64,000 nucleotides of DNA from Actinocrinis sp035653575 (lineage in GTDB: Bacteria; Actinomycetota; Actinomycetes; Streptomycetales; Catenulisporaceae): the NCBI RefSeq assembly GCF_035653575.1, contig NZ_DASRBQ010000078.1, positions 87,329 through 151,328 on the forward strand, in the 5' to 3' direction. The notes below the pieces were generated by a model that did no database searches, was not told the origin of the DNA, and saw only the letters and a list, made by a program, of their open reading frames with translations. The translations under genes were made by a program, and so were the position numbers. This document shows positions 1 to 9,218 of the stretch, one piece after another. How positions within the stretch are numbered: position 1 is the first letter of the stretch; every line of letters starts with the position of its first letter.

Positions 1-271
1 CCTCGGCCGCCCGCTCGTTGTAGTAGATGAACAGCCGCGACGGCACGAAGTCCGGCAACTGCTGGCGCAGCAGCTCGAACTCGACCGCGGCGGCGATGGA
101 GTTGGCGGTGCAGCTGCCGATCTTGCCCTGGTCGTAGACCGCGGGCAGCTGCGGGCGCAGATCGACGCTCGGCGGCGGGTTGACCAGGCCGAGGCGCGGC
201 GCGGAATAGACGTGGTCGCGCGCGTCGGGCAGGTCCGGCACCCAGCCGTAGCGGGAAACGGTTCGTCCCAT
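1..271 (-). CDS. Papain-family (C1) cysteine peptidase, N-terminal part
   Basis: Only the first ~90 residues lie in the window; the gene runs off the left edge. The start MGRTVSRYGW follows a GGGGGAG ribosome site. After a short Asp/Pro-rich propeptide-like stretch comes VDLRPQLPAVYDQG and then KIGSCTANSIAAA, the oxyanion Gln and catalytic Cys (about residue 54) motif of C1A peptidases. No signal peptide is evident at this start, as in other bacterial cytoplasmic papain-like proteins. The His and Asn of the active site would be beyond the window. The family call rests on the Q...GSCTA motif and the length and spacing before it. Confidence 0.75.
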   Translation of the reverse strand, partial: MGRTVSRYGWVPDLPDARDHVYSAPRLGLVNPPPSVDLRPQLPAVYDQGKIGSCTANSIAAAVEFELLRQQLPDFVPSRLFIYYNERAAE

Positions 272-439
272 GAATGGCTCCCCCCATTCGGAAGGCGGCG
301 CGCCCTGGTGTGCCGGCCGCACTGCCGCGCCGGCCCCACCGCGGGGGATCTCCCCACCCCCGCGCGGGCCCCGAACGCCGCCTGAATCCGAGAGTAACCC
401 CGCGGTGGCGCTAGGTACAGGCGTTTCGCCGGATTGACC

Positions 440-2026
440 TCAGAGCGTGCGGTTTTGGATCTTCGTGTCGAATCGACCGTCCTCCACCGGCCAGCTGTCG
501 CTGATGCGCAGCCCTTCGACCCCGCTGAGGGAGAAGGTCGGCACCCCGCGCACCTTCTCGGCGCGCACGTGGTGGAAGTCGGCGCCGGTCACGTCGGTGA
601 GCGCGAACGCGGGGCGGGTGTCCTGCTGCTCGAACGCCACCGTCACGTCGTCGAAGGCGATGTTCGACACGTGCCGCACATAGAACCCGTACGCGGGCAG
701 CGTGCCGAACATGTAGTTCTCGGGATAGGCGTTGACGAGTTCCGGCACCGGGTTGACCGCGGCCGCCGGGGTCAGGCCGCCGACCATGATGTGACGCAGG
801 CCACTGATACGTACGTCCTCGATCGGGTGGTCCGGGATGCCGGCGATCGTCGAGGGGTATCTCGGGTCGGCGTCGATCACGGTCACGTCGCTGATGCTCA
901 CCCGCCGCAGGCTGCCGATCGCCAGGCCGGCCGGTCCGCGCATGCGCGCGCCGAGCCGCAGGAAGATCGGGGTCTGCACGCCGCGCATGGTCAGGTTGCT
1001 GATCGTCACGTCCTGCAGCAGCGCGCCGTCCACGGTCTCCAGCGCCAGGCCGCGGCAGTGCTCGAAGACGACGTTGGAGACGGCGATGTTCTGGAAGCCG
1101 CCGTTGGACTCGGTGCCGAACTTGAGCCGGCCGGTGCGGCCGTACGGCCCGACCTTGAACGTGCCGTCCACGTACGTGCCCAGGTCGTAGCCGCTGACCA
1201 TGCAGTTGTCGATGTACACGTTTTCGGTGGAGCGCGCCTCGTTCAGCGCGTACGAGCTCTTAAGCACGATCGCGTCGTCGTTGGGCGAGTTGACCACGGT
1301 GTTGGAGATCCGCACGTTCTTGCAGCAGTCGATGTCGATGCCGTCCCGGTTGGTGTCGATGACCAGCCCGTCGATGCGGAAGTTGTCCACGCCGGTCGGC
1401 AGGATGCAGAAGTGGCCGCCGTTGACCATCGTCACGTCGTAGATCCCGACGTTGCGGCACAGCTTGAGGGCGATCGCCTTGTTGCCCTGCCGCGGCGCGG
1501 ATTCCTTGCTGCCGCCGCTGACCAGGCCCTTGCCGTCGATGGTGCCGGGGCCGCAGATGGTGACGTTCTGCAGGTTCTCGCCCCAGATGAGGCTGTTGTG
1601 CCAGTGGCTGTGCCCATAGTCCTGATACGGGTTGCCCGCGCCGGGCTCGGCGGGATCGTAGCCCTGGGTCGCGGTGGGCGTGGCCGCCAGGATCCGCGAG
1701 CCGTTGGCGAGGTAGAGCGCGACGTTGCTGGCCAAGCGGATCGAGTAGCTGGCGTAGGTTCCGGCAGGGAAGTAGACGGTGCCGCCTGCGCCGTTGTTGT
1801 GCGCCGCCGCCGCGGTTATCGCGCGGTTGATCGCGTCGCTGTCAATCGTGGTCCCGTCCCCGATGGCGCCGAAGGCGGTCACGTCGAAGACGTCGCTCAG
1901 ACCTGGCGCGGGGGCCGGGGCGGAGGCGGCGCGGGCGCCGGCCGTGCCGGCGAGAGGCAGGGCGGCTCCAGTCGCGCCCGCCGCGCCGAACGCGACGAGC
2001 CGGCGGCGGCTGACCGGGTTGGACAT
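440..2026 (-). CDS. Secreted GH28 polygalacturonase / rhamnogalacturonase-like protein
   Basis: A 528-residue right-handed beta-helix glycosidase expected to hydrolyse pectin backbone linkages outside the cell. The start at 2026 is chosen because it gives a twin-arginine signal (SRRRLVAFG, then a hydrophobic Ala/Gly stretch to about residue 36) and has AAGGGAGA upstream. GH28 landmarks are NRDG (226-229) and NDD in SPNDDAIVLKSS (249-251), which carry catalytic acids in this family. The N-terminal VTAFGAIGDGTTIDSDAINRA is the usual pectate-lyase-3/GH28 entry strand. It is monocistronic. A palindrome at 2205-2215 lies upstream and recurs upstream of the beta-helix gene at 15499, so co-regulation is likely. 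The exact substrate cannot be assigned. Confidence 0.88.
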   Translation of the reverse strand: MSNPVSRRRLVAFGAAGATGAALPLAGTAGARAASAPAPAPGLSDVFDVTAFGAIGDGTTIDSDAINRAITAAAAHNNGAGGTVYFPAGTYASYSIRLASNVALYLANGSRILAATPTATQGYDPAEPGAGNPYQDYGHSHWHNSLIWGENLQNVTICGPGTIDGKGLVSGGSKESAPRQGNKAIALKLCRNVGIYDVTMVNGGHFCILPTGVDNFRIDGLVIDTNRDGIDIDCCKNVRISNTVVNSPNDDAIVLKSSYALNEARSTENVYIDNCMVSGYDLGTYVDGTFKVGPYGRTGRLKFGTESNGGFQNIAVSNVVFEHCRGLALETVDGALLQDVTISNLTMRGVQTPIFLRLGARMRGPAGLAIGSLRRVSISDVTVIDADPRYPSTIAGIPDHPIEDVRISGLRHIMVGGLTPAAAVNPVPELVNAYPENYMFGTLPAYGFYVRHVSNIAFDDVTVAFEQQDTRPAFALTDVTGADFHHVRAEKVRGVPTFSLSGVEGLRISDSWPVEDGRFDTKIQNRTL

Positions 2027-2204
2027 GACGTCTCCCTTCGGTGATCTGCACGGCTTTGTGCGCAGACCACTTAAGGTGAGATCCGATCTCTTGTCCACGA
2101 CGAAGGTCGCGGACTGGGCGCGCCGATCGCGGTCCCGGCTCGTATTTCCGCAGTCCGAAGCCACGATGTCAGAAGGCGCGGACGGGGCGCGCTCACGATC
2201 ATTT

Positions 2205-2215
2205 ACATCGGATGT
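2205..2215. promoter_or_regulatory. Operator-like palindrome ACATC-G-GATGT upstream of GH28
   Basis: An inverted repeat with 5-bp arms and one central base, ~180 bp upstream of the GH28 start. The identical 11-mer lies at 15558-15568, 59 bp upstream of another secreted beta-helix gene. Two identical copies in front of two predicted polysaccharide-related genes suggest a shared regulator, not encoded nearby. Confidence 0.5.
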
Positions 2216-2253
2216 TTCATCGTTCGCCGTCCGTCACGGCGGCTGACCAGGCG

Positions 2254-2907
2254 TCAGATGTGGCGCACGGCCGCGGCGGTCGAGGCGGCCCAGGCCGCGG
2301 CCACCACGAGCAGCGCGATGGGTAGCGCGGCGAGCGGGTAGTGCGGCGCGGCGCCGTTCGCTGTCGTCAGGGCCCGGATCCCCATCGCGGCGGGGGAGAA
2401 GCGGGCCACCAGCAGGCCGAGCGCGAGCAATCCGGCCAGCAGCACGCCCCAGCCGGCGGCCGGGACCAGCGGCGGAGCGGACAGCACCCCGGCCGCGGTG
2501 CCGAGCAGCACGCAGACCAGTTCCGTGCTCAAGCCGGTGAGCAGGGTCGAGCCGCTGCCGGGCAGCGCGCCGGTGGCTGCCGCGACGACCGCGCCGACCA
2601 GCGCGCACAGCAGCCCGTAGCCGGTCGCGGCGCAGAGGGCGGCCAGCCGGGCGCGCACCGGACCCGCCACGGTGGCGGTGATCGCGGCGGCCTCGGCGGG
2701 TTCGGTGGTCAGGATCGCGCGGGTGAGCCAGGCGCTCACCGGCAGCAGGAAGGCGGCGCTGTAGGCGAACGCGTCCGCCGCGCTGTCGCCGCCCGCCGAG
2801 TCGATCGCCAGCGCGATCGCGTAGAAGAGCACGGGCGGCAGCCAGCGCTGCGAGCGGGCGAGCAGGACGACGTAGTAGCGCGCGACGGCGGCGTCACGAG
2901 TCGTCAC
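2254..2907 (-). CDS. ABC-2-like membrane protein (permease partner of ABC ATPase)
   Basis: A 217-residue, highly hydrophobic protein with about six membrane segments, no recognised catalytic motif, and a short Arg-containing N-terminus. The GTG start at 2907 overlaps the stop of the ATPase gene by GTGA, so the two are translationally coupled. Context identifies it as the membrane half of an ABC exporter. The substrate is unknown. Small exporter pairs like this often handle drugs, lipids or lantibiotics, but nothing here decides which. Confidence 0.7.
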   Translation of the reverse strand: MTTRDAAVARYYVVLLARSQRWLPPVLFYAIALAIDSAGGDSAADAFAYSAAFLLPVSAWLTRAILTTEPAEAAAITATVAGPVRARLAALCAATGYGLLCALVGAVVAAATGALPGSGSTLLTGLSTELVCVLLGTAAGVLSAPPLVPAAGWGVLLAGLLALGLLVARFSPAAMGIRALTTANGAAPHYPLAALPIALLVVAAAWAASTAAAVRHI

Positions 2908-3845
2908 GGCTGCCTCCTGCTCTGCTGCGGCACCGAAGCCCTCGGCATCGCTGACTGCTGATGCTCGGTTCGGCCGCGCTCGCCCTGCTTGGGCACGGCC
3001 TGCTTTTGCTGCTGCTTGGCCGCCTCAACCGCCCGGCCGTCCACCGTGCGCACCGACAGCACGTGGACATCGCGATGCACCGTGAGGATGTCGTGTAGAA
3101 GCCGGTCCGAGCCGTCCGGCTCGACCTCGATGCGCAGCACGTCGTCCGCGAGGACCCGGCCGCGTCCGGGACCCGGCCACGGATCCGGCGCGTTCTCCAG
3201 GTCGATGAGCACCAGCGGCATCTCGAAGTCGACCGCGGAGGCCTGATGCAGCAGCCCGTCGCGCAGCACATAGGCCGCGGTCGCGTCGTCGGCCAGCCGC
3301 TCCGGGTCGTGGTCGACGAACACCACCCGGCCGCCGCGCCGCGTCGTCTCGCGGGCCACCTCGTCGAGGGTCTGCTGCCCGGTCGCGTCAAGGCTGGTCC
3401 AGGCCTCGTCCAGGATCAGCAGGTCCGGCTCGGCCAGCAGCGCCTGGATGATCGCGATCTTCTGCGCGGTACCGCGCGAGAGGTCACCGATCCGGTGCTT
3501 GCGGTAGCTCAGCGCCTCGAACCGCTCCAGCCAGCCGAGCGCGCGCTCCTCGGCCTCCTCGCCGGAGAGCCCGTGGATCCGGCCGAAATGCCGCAGATAG
3601 TCGTTCGCCTTGAACGGCAGCGGCGGCAGCTGCCCGGGCACGTACGCGACCCGGTCCGGGCGGCCGGTGATCGTGCCGCGGCCGGGCCGGTGCGCCCCCG
3701 CGATGATCCGCATGAGGGTGGACTTGCCGGAGCCGTTGTATCCGCCGATGCGCACCAGGTCGCCCGGTTGCACGTCGAGGTCGACTCGGCCGAGCACCCA
3801 GGGTGCCCGCCAGCCATAGCGATATCCGACTGCGCTCAGCCGCAT
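2904..3845 (-). CDS. ABC transporter ATP-binding protein
   Basis: A 313-residue cytoplasmic ATPase. Walker A GYNGSGKST (35-43), signature LSRGTAQK (122-129), Walker B LLILDE (142-147) and the switch His in VDHD are all intact, so it should be active. The ABC domain ends near residue 210. A C-terminal extension of ~100 residues includes a Gln/Lys-rich stretch (AAKQQQKQAVPKQGE) and low-complexity tail, longer than a minimal exporter ATPase. It is first gene of a two-gene operon with the membrane protein that overlaps its stop codon. Confidence 0.9.
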   Translation of the reverse strand: MRLSAVGYRYGWRAPWVLGRVDLDVQPGDLVRIGGYNGSGKSTLMRIIAGAHRPGRGTITGRPDRVAYVPGQLPPLPFKANDYLRHFGRIHGLSGEEAEERALGWLERFEALSYRKHRIGDLSRGTAQKIAIIQALLAEPDLLILDEAWTSLDATGQQTLDEVARETTRRGGRVVFVDHDPERLADDATAAYVLRDGLLHQASAVDFEMPLVLIDLENAPDPWPGPGRGRVLADDVLRIEVEPDGSDRLLHDILTVHRDVHVLSVRTVDGRAVEAAKQQQKQAVPKQGERGRTEHQQSAMPRASVPQQSRRQP

Positions 3846-3928
3846 GCGGACACCCTAGCCGGAACCCCGGCGACTTCGTACAGGTCATTAGACAACCGTG
3901 ACCATCGGAATCGGCCCGGCGCGAATGA

Positions 3929-3947
3929 CAGGGTTCTGTTAACCCTG
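3929..3947. terminator. Short hairpin CAGGGTT-N5-AACCCTG
   Basis: A perfect 7-bp stem with a 5-nt loop in the 128-bp gap between the end of the permease/small-protein operon (minus strand, ends 3974) and the start of the ABC ATPase (3845). It is placed where a terminator for the upstream operon is expected. It could instead be an operator for the ABC genes. Confidence 0.4.
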
Positions 3948-3973
3948 GCTTAGGACTCGATCAGGGCGGCGGG

Positions 3974-4201
3974 TCAGCCCGCGGTGATCTCCTGCGCGAC
4001 CACGTCGCCGCACGAGTACCGGATCCAGGGGCGCTGGTTGTGCTCGGACACGCCGCGGTCGCGCTGCTTGCCCTCGCCGCACACCGGGCACCGCCAGCCC
4101 TCGTCCGCGCGCTCGAAGCCGTGCCAGGAGCGTTCGAAGTCGGGGCCGTCCACCTCGTGGACGAGCACCGGCGGGTCGCTGGCCGTGAACGGATCGAACA
4201 T
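3974..4201 (-). CDS. Small Cys-containing (zinc-ribbon-like) hypothetical protein
   Basis: A 75-residue protein with ATG at 4201 preceded by AAAGGAA. It has a CPVCGE pair near residue 39 and a third Cys in RYSCGDVVAQE near the C-terminus, suggesting a small metal-binding fold, though the fourth ligand is not obvious (His residues at 14, 26 and 53 are candidates). It starts 23 nt after the stop of the APC permease and is surely co-transcribed. No family is recognised. An accessory or regulatory partner of the permease is possible from position alone. Confidence 0.7.
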   Translation of the reverse strand: MFDPFTASDPPVLVHEVDGPDFERSWHGFERADEGWRCPVCGEGKQRDRGVSEHNQRPWIRYSCGDVVAQEITAG

Positions 4202-4224
4202 CTCGGGTTCCTTTCGAAGAGGTC

Positions 4225-5883
4225 TCATACGGGCTCGGTCGGGTCCGGCGCGATACCGCTGTCCGCGCCCGGTTCTGTCGCGTCGAGGTCGGACGGCTGC
4301 TGCCAGTAATCGGCGGGGTGCGAGCGCAGGAACCGGACGGCCTCGGCCACGCCCCACATGTATCCGCCGGCGCCGATGACGCCGACCACGACCGAGTCCC
4401 ACGGCTGCGCGATCCAGTCGCGTCCGCCGAAACTGCCGAGCCAGGACATCAGCAGCACCGCGCAGACGTACACCACCAGCCATGCCCCGGCGCGCACGTC
4501 CACGCGTACCTGCCCGGGCGTGTGCCGGTTGCTGCGCGTGTTCCAGAGATAGACGGCGACCGCGACGGCCAGCAGCGGCAGCGCGATACGCAGGTTGGTC
4601 CACTTCGCCCAGTAGAGGATGAGCGTGGCCAGGACGAAGCCGATCGGCGCGAGCACCGAGGTGCCGCGGAACCAGACCGCGGAACGGGACGGCTCGGCGA
4701 TGCGCAGCGCCGCCTGGCAGACCATGGTGATGGAGTACACGAACAGACCCAGCTCGCTGGTGGCCTTGATGATGTCGTGCCAGCTGGGCAGCAGCAGCAG
4801 GAACGCCGCGCCGAGCACGAAGTTCAGCAGCAGCGCCCGGCGCGGCACGCCCGAGCCCGGGTGGATGGCCGCGAACCAGCGCGGAATCGACTCGTTCTTG
4901 CCCATCGCCCGCGCTTCCCGGCTGATCGCCGCGGTGAAGACCAGAGCCGAGCCGGAGGGCGAGACGATCGCGTCCCCGTAGAGCACCCAGGACAGCCAGC
5001 CGAGGTTGAGCACCACCGCGAGCTGCGCGAACGGCGAGGTGAAGTCGATGCCGCCCCAGCCGTGCGCGAGATGCGAGCCGGGCACCGCGGCGATGAAGGC
5101 GATCTGCAGGCCGATGTACAGCGCCATCGCGATCAGCAGGCCGACGATGATCGCGCGCGGCACGTCCCGGTGCGCATCGCGGGCCTCGCCGGACAGGTCG
5201 AGCGGCGCCTGGAAGCCGGTGTAGGCGTAGATGACGCCCGCCGTCGAGATCGCGGAGAGCGCGGCCGAGTAGCCGTAGGGCGCGAAGCCGCCGTGGTCGG
5301 TGAAGTTCCCGCCGTGCCAGGAGGTCGCCAGCAGCACGACCATGGTCAGCGTCGGCACCAGCCACTTGATCAGGGACAGCGCGCCGTTGACCCGGCCGAG
5401 CAGCAGGATCCCGTACCAGTTGATCATCATGAAGACGACCATCAGCGCCAGCGCGATGAGCATTCCGGCCCAGGTCAGCCGGTTGTTCCGGTAGATGCCC
5501 GAGATGTGCTGCGAGGCGTACTGCACGACGACCGCCGACTCGCTGGGCGGGTTGGTGCAGTACGCGATCCAGATGCCCCAGCCGACGATGGTGGCGGCGA
5601 GCCGGCCGTTGGTGTGCAGCGGCCAGCGCACCAGCGCCCCGGACTCCGGGTGGGTCGAGCCGAGGTCCGCCATCACCAGCGCGATGACGAGGAACGCGAT
5701 GCCGCCGATGCCCCAGGTCAGCACGGCCGCCGGCCCGGCGACCTGGGCGGCGTACAGCGCGCCCACCAGCCAGCCGGACCCGATGACGCCGCTGAATCCG
5801 GCGGCGGTCAGGTGCCAGAAGCCGAGATGCCGTTTGAGCAGGTGGTCCGGAGCGTACGTGGGCTGGAGGACGTCTTGGGCCAT
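4225..5883 (-). CDS. APC-family amino acid permease
   Basis: A 552-residue integral membrane protein with about 12-14 hydrophobic segments, beginning with the family's TM1 pattern (HLTAAGFSGVIGSGWLVGAL), which holds the unwound Gly-rich substrate-binding segment. It should import an amino acid or related amine across the cytoplasmic membrane by proton or cation symport. The ATG at 5883 is preferred; an upstream TTG would add 11 residues without a better ribosome site. The C-terminal ~35 residues are acidic and cytoplasmic. It forms an operon with the 75-residue Cys protein downstream. The substrate cannot be inferred. Confidence 0.85.
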   Translation of the reverse strand: MAQDVLQPTYAPDHLLKRHLGFWHLTAAGFSGVIGSGWLVGALYAAQVAGPAAVLTWGIGGIAFLVIALVMADLGSTHPESGALVRWPLHTNGRLAATIVGWGIWIAYCTNPPSESAVVVQYASQHISGIYRNNRLTWAGMLIALALMVVFMMINWYGILLLGRVNGALSLIKWLVPTLTMVVLLATSWHGGNFTDHGGFAPYGYSAALSAISTAGVIYAYTGFQAPLDLSGEARDAHRDVPRAIIVGLLIAMALYIGLQIAFIAAVPGSHLAHGWGGIDFTSPFAQLAVVLNLGWLSWVLYGDAIVSPSGSALVFTAAISREARAMGKNESIPRWFAAIHPGSGVPRRALLLNFVLGAAFLLLLPSWHDIIKATSELGLFVYSITMVCQAALRIAEPSRSAVWFRGTSVLAPIGFVLATLILYWAKWTNLRIALPLLAVAVAVYLWNTRSNRHTPGQVRVDVRAGAWLVVYVCAVLLMSWLGSFGGRDWIAQPWDSVVVGVIGAGGYMWGVAEAVRFLRSHPADYWQQPSDLDATEPGADSGIAPDPTEPV

Positions 5884-6001
5884 AGGCCTCGAAATACCAC
5901 GTCGCGGCGGAATCAATCGGGTTTCAAATCAGCATTCACCGAGTAGTGGAGTGGCTACACGAGCCGAGCGGTCGTCGGCGGCTGGGTGCGGGAGGTTGCG
6001 C

Positions 6002-6562
6002 ATGGGCATCGGTCCGATCGGAGGCGACCGCGTTCACGCAGATACGGTGCAGCGTCTCGCCGGCGCGGGTGGTCGTCGGGCGGTGCAAAAGCGGCTTCAG
6101 GTGTACCTCAACGACCACCTGATGGGCGCGGCGGCGAACGTGCAGCTGGCACTGCGTACCGCGGGCGCGCAGCGCGGTACGCCGCTTGGTCGCGAGTTGG
6201 ATGGGATCGCCGCGCAGATCAGCGACGACTACGCGGCACTGGTCGAGGTCATGCACTCGGTCGGTGTGACGCCGCGCCGCAGCTTCGCGTGGCTCGGCCG
6301 GCTCGGCGAACGGCTCGGTCGGCTCAAGCTCAACGGGCGAGTGGTGCGTGGCTCGCAGCTGAGCACCCTCGTGGAGTTGGAGGCGCTGCGGCTCGGCGTG
6401 CTCGGCAAGCTGCAGGGCTGGCGATCGCTCTCCGTCGCCGCGCAACGCGATCCGCGGCTGGACCGCGACCGGCTGCGCGCGCTGGAGGAGGCGGCCGCCC
6501 GCCAGGCCGAGGCCCTGGCGGGCATCTGCCTGGCAGCGGCCGTGCTGCTCGGCCCCGCCTGA
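6002..6562 (+). CDS. Conserved hypothetical helical protein (YLNDHL type)
   Basis: A 186-residue, largely alpha-helical, Arg/Leu-rich soluble protein with no signal or membrane segment. The ATG at 6002 is chosen for the GGGAGG site 8 nt upstream. A YLNDHLMGAAANVQLALR stretch near residues 37-54 resembles short uncharacterised proteins found across actinobacteria. Function is unknown. It is divergent from the APC permease and 138 bp ahead of the LemA gene, so it may be a single-gene unit. Confidence 0.7.
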   Translation: MGIGPIGGDRVHADTVQRLAGAGGRRAVQKRLQVYLNDHLMGAAANVQLALRTAGAQRGTPLGRELDGIAAQISDDYAALVEVMHSVGVTPRRSFAWLGRLGERLGRLKLNGRVVRGSQLSTLVELEALRLGVLGKLQGWRSLSVAAQRDPRLDRDRLRALEEAAARQAEALAGICLAAAVLLGPA

Positions 6563-6700
6563 GGATCGACCCCGGCGTGCGTTCGGGCGCGGCTGAATGC
6601 CCCTTCGGGCAGGACCGCGCCAGAGCCCTCGGATCGGTCCCGGCGCCGCCCTATTCTTCGAGCCAGAACGGTCGTGGCGCTCGAAGCTATGGGGTGTGGG

Positions 6701-7261
6701 ATGCAGCTCGTGATTGGCGCGGCCGTCGCCGCGGCGATAGTGGTCGTGATTCTGATATGGCTCATCGGGTCGTATAACGGTCTGGTGCGCAGGCGCACGC
6801 AGGTGGACAACGCCTGGGCGCAGGTCGAGGTCCAGTTGACCCGGCGCCACGATCTCATTCCGAACCTGGTCGAGACGGTCAAGGGGTACGCGGCCCATGA
6901 GCGCGAGACCTTCGACGCGGTGACCCGTGCCCGCACAGCCGCACTCGGCGCGAGCGGCCCGGCCGACCGGGCCGAGGCCGAGGCCACCCTCGGCGGAACG
7001 CTCAAGACGCTCTTCGCCGTCAGCGAGGCCTACCCCGAGCTGAAGGCGAACACGAACTTCCTCTCCCTCCAGCAGGAACTGGCTACCACCGAGGACAAGG
7101 CCGCCTACGCCCGGCAGTACTACAACGACGCCGTACTCGGCCTGAACACCAAGGTCGCCACGTTCCCGACGGTGCTGATCGCGGGCATGCTCGGCTTCGG
7201 GGCGCGTGAGTTCTTCCGCGCTCCGGAGGGGCAGAGCGGTCCGATCAGCGTCCGGTTCTAG
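6701..7261 (+). CDS. lemA: LemA family membrane protein
   Basis: A single N-terminal membrane anchor (about residues 3-24) followed by the LemA four-helix domain. The hallmark segment VDNAWAQVEVQLTRRHDLIP and NLVETVKGYAAHE are present. Length (~186 residues) is typical. Start is ambiguous: ATG 6701 has GGGGTG 6 nt upstream, and an in-frame ATG at 6689 would add four residues. The gene is followed 12 nt later by a DUF2207-like membrane protein, a very common pairing across bacteria. The biochemical role of LemA is unresolved, with envelope signalling or maintenance suggested for the family. Confidence 0.9.
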   Translation: MQLVIGAAVAAAIVVVILIWLIGSYNGLVRRRTQVDNAWAQVEVQLTRRHDLIPNLVETVKGYAAHERETFDAVTRARTAALGASGPADRAEAEATLGGTLKTLFAVSEAYPELKANTNFLSLQQELATTEDKAAYARQYYNDAVLGLNTKVATFPTVLIAGMLGFGAREFFRAPEGQSGPISVRF

Positions 7262-7272
7262 CGGCGCCGGCC

Positions 7273-9210
7273 GTGACCGCATTCGCAAACTTCGCCGGCT
7301 TCGCCGCCGGCGGCCCGGGCCGCCTGGCCGGCCTCATTCCGACGTATACGAACACTCATCGGTCGGGGGCCTGGAACCTGCGTGAACTGAGCGTGCCGTG
7401 GGTGGGCGCCGCGGTGGCCGCGCTCGCGATCTGGTACGGCGTGGTCCTCGCGACGCGGTGGGCGACCCGCCCCGCGATGCCCAAGAGCGGCCCGTCCACG
7501 ATGGATCTGCGGCCTGAGCCGCCCGCATTGGTGGAATTCCTCATCGGCGAGTGGGAGCCGGGCCGCAGCGCCGTGGTGGCGACCCTGATCGACCTGGCCG
7601 CCCGGCACCTGATCGAGTTCCAGCAAGTTGGCCCGGACCCGAAGAGCACTGTCATCCGGGTACGGCAGGACGTGGCCGCCTCGACCCAGGACACGCCGCT
7701 GCTGCCTTACGAGCAGCGGGTACTGCACCGCGTGCAGGCGCTCACGAGCGGCGGCGTGCTGCCTGCCGGAGCACTCGCGCAGGGCACCGAGTCACAGGAC
7801 CGCGCTTGGTGGAAGGCGTTCGCGAAGCAAGTGGTCATCGACGCGAAGCAGCGCGGGCTCTCGCGGGACCGGTACCGGCCCGGACTGCGCCTCGCGCTGG
7901 GCCTGCTGGCGCTCGGCCCGGCGGCGCTCGCGGGGGCGGCCGTGCTGGCCTCCGGAGGGCACGGCGAGGGACCGATCGCGACGGCAGGCGGCGTCTTCTT
8001 CGTCGCGCTGGCCGTGGTCGGCAGTCTCCAGGGACAGCGTGAGACCCCGGACGGAAAGGCGGCCTGCGCGCACTGGCTCGGGGTGCGCGCCTGGCTCGGA
8101 GCAGACGAGGTGTTTCCGACGCTACCGCCCGCGTCCGTGACCATGTGGGACCGCTACCTCGCTTACGGCGCGGCCGTCGGAGTGGCGCGCACGGCTTCGG
8201 CCGCGCTGCCGTTCGGGCCGCGCGACGAGCATCGGGCCTGGTCCACCTTCGGCGGAGCCTGGCACGAGGTGCGTCTGCGCTATCAGCCGGTGCGCGCGCG
8301 CCGGCTGCGGCGCCCGGGTTGGACCGCCGTGGGCGCGGCGTTCTGGACCGCGGCCTGGAGCGCCGCCATCAAGGGCCTGATCGTGCTCGACGGCAAGAGC
8401 GTTTCCGGAGTCCCGCGCTCCACCGAGTCCCTCACGCTGCTCGGCGTCGGCGTGATCGCGGGACTGATCGCCGTTCGCAACCTTCTGATTCTCATCGCGG
8501 CGGTGCACGACCTGATCGTGCGCGACGAAATCACCGGCGAGGTAGTACGGCTGCGCCACATCCAAGGCGAGGACAGCAGCACCTACCATGCTGCGATCGA
8601 CCCGGGCGGCGTGCGGCGGGTGCTGGCCTGGCCGCTGCGGTACGAGGTGTATCAGAAGCTGAACGAGGGGGACACGGTCAGAGCGGTGCGCGGATCCTGG
8701 TTGGGGTACACCTACTCGATCGACGTGACCAAGGCGTCAGGGCGCGGTGAGGTCTTCGAGGCCGACGACGAGATGCCGAGTTCCGCCGCGTCGGGTGGGG
8801 TGACCGCCCTGCTCACCAGCGCGGTCCCCGATCCGGGAGACCTCGTGCCCTGCGAAGAGGCTGCGGCGATCCTAGGCGTCCCGCTGACGGATCGGTCCCG
8901 GGCGGCCGCTGCGGCGGTGCCGTTGCTCAACGCGAGGGTTCGCGTTTACCAGACAGGCCACGGATCGAACGGGTCGAACGGCTCGGGTCGCGTCGTCGTA
9001 CAGAGCGCCACCGGCCCAGTCGCCCGTCGCATGTTCGCCGCTTTCGCGCGCCACGGGCAACCACTGCCCGGACTGGGCGAGGAGGCATACGCACGGGACC
9101 AGACCGTTGCCCTGCGACGCGGCGAAACCATTGTGATCATCCGCGTCGCAGGTGCAATGGCGGACGATGCCCCGCGCCGACTTGCGTCCGCGGCCGCAGT
9201 CCGGCTTTGA
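7273..9210 (+). CDS. DUF2207-like membrane protein
   Basis: A 645-residue protein partnering LemA. It has one membrane segment near residues 39-60, a cytoplasmic region with the LEFLIGEWEP-like start of the DUF2207 C-terminal domain (ALVEFLIGEWEPGRSAV), then paired hydrophobic segments (around 206-250 and 350-400). The usual periplasmic N-terminal domain of DUF2207 proteins is absent or very reduced, since the GTG start at 7273 leaves only ~38 residues before the first segment. The C-terminal ~150 residues resemble a soluble ligand-binding or alpha/beta region. Function unknown; envelope association is inferred. Confidence 0.75.
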   Translation: MTAFANFAGFAAGGPGRLAGLIPTYTNTHRSGAWNLRELSVPWVGAAVAALAIWYGVVLATRWATRPAMPKSGPSTMDLRPEPPALVEFLIGEWEPGRSAVVATLIDLAARHLIEFQQVGPDPKSTVIRVRQDVAASTQDTPLLPYEQRVLHRVQALTSGGVLPAGALAQGTESQDRAWWKAFAKQVVIDAKQRGLSRDRYRPGLRLALGLLALGPAALAGAAVLASGGHGEGPIATAGGVFFVALAVVGSLQGQRETPDGKAACAHWLGVRAWLGADEVFPTLPPASVTMWDRYLAYGAAVGVARTASAALPFGPRDEHRAWSTFGGAWHEVRLRYQPVRARRLRRPGWTAVGAAFWTAAWSAAIKGLIVLDGKSVSGVPRSTESLTLLGVGVIAGLIAVRNLLILIAAVHDLIVRDEITGEVVRLRHIQGEDSSTYHAAIDPGGVRRVLAWPLRYEVYQKLNEGDTVRAVRGSWLGYTYSIDVTKASGRGEVFEADDEMPSSAASGGVTALLTSAVPDPGDLVPCEEAAAILGVPLTDRSRAAAAAVPLLNARVRVYQTGHGSNGSNGSGRVVVQSATGPVARRMFAAFARHGQPLPGLGEEAYARDQTVALRRGETIVIIRVAGAMADDAPRRLASAAAVRL

Positions 9211-9218
9211 GACATCGG

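Noticed and set aside
434..2044. Long plus-strand open frame (536 codons) opposite the GH28 gene
   Set aside because: It is antisense to a well-supported GH28 protein, has low-complexity Arg/Val/Asp composition and no ribosome site. Such shadows are expected in very GC-rich DNA.
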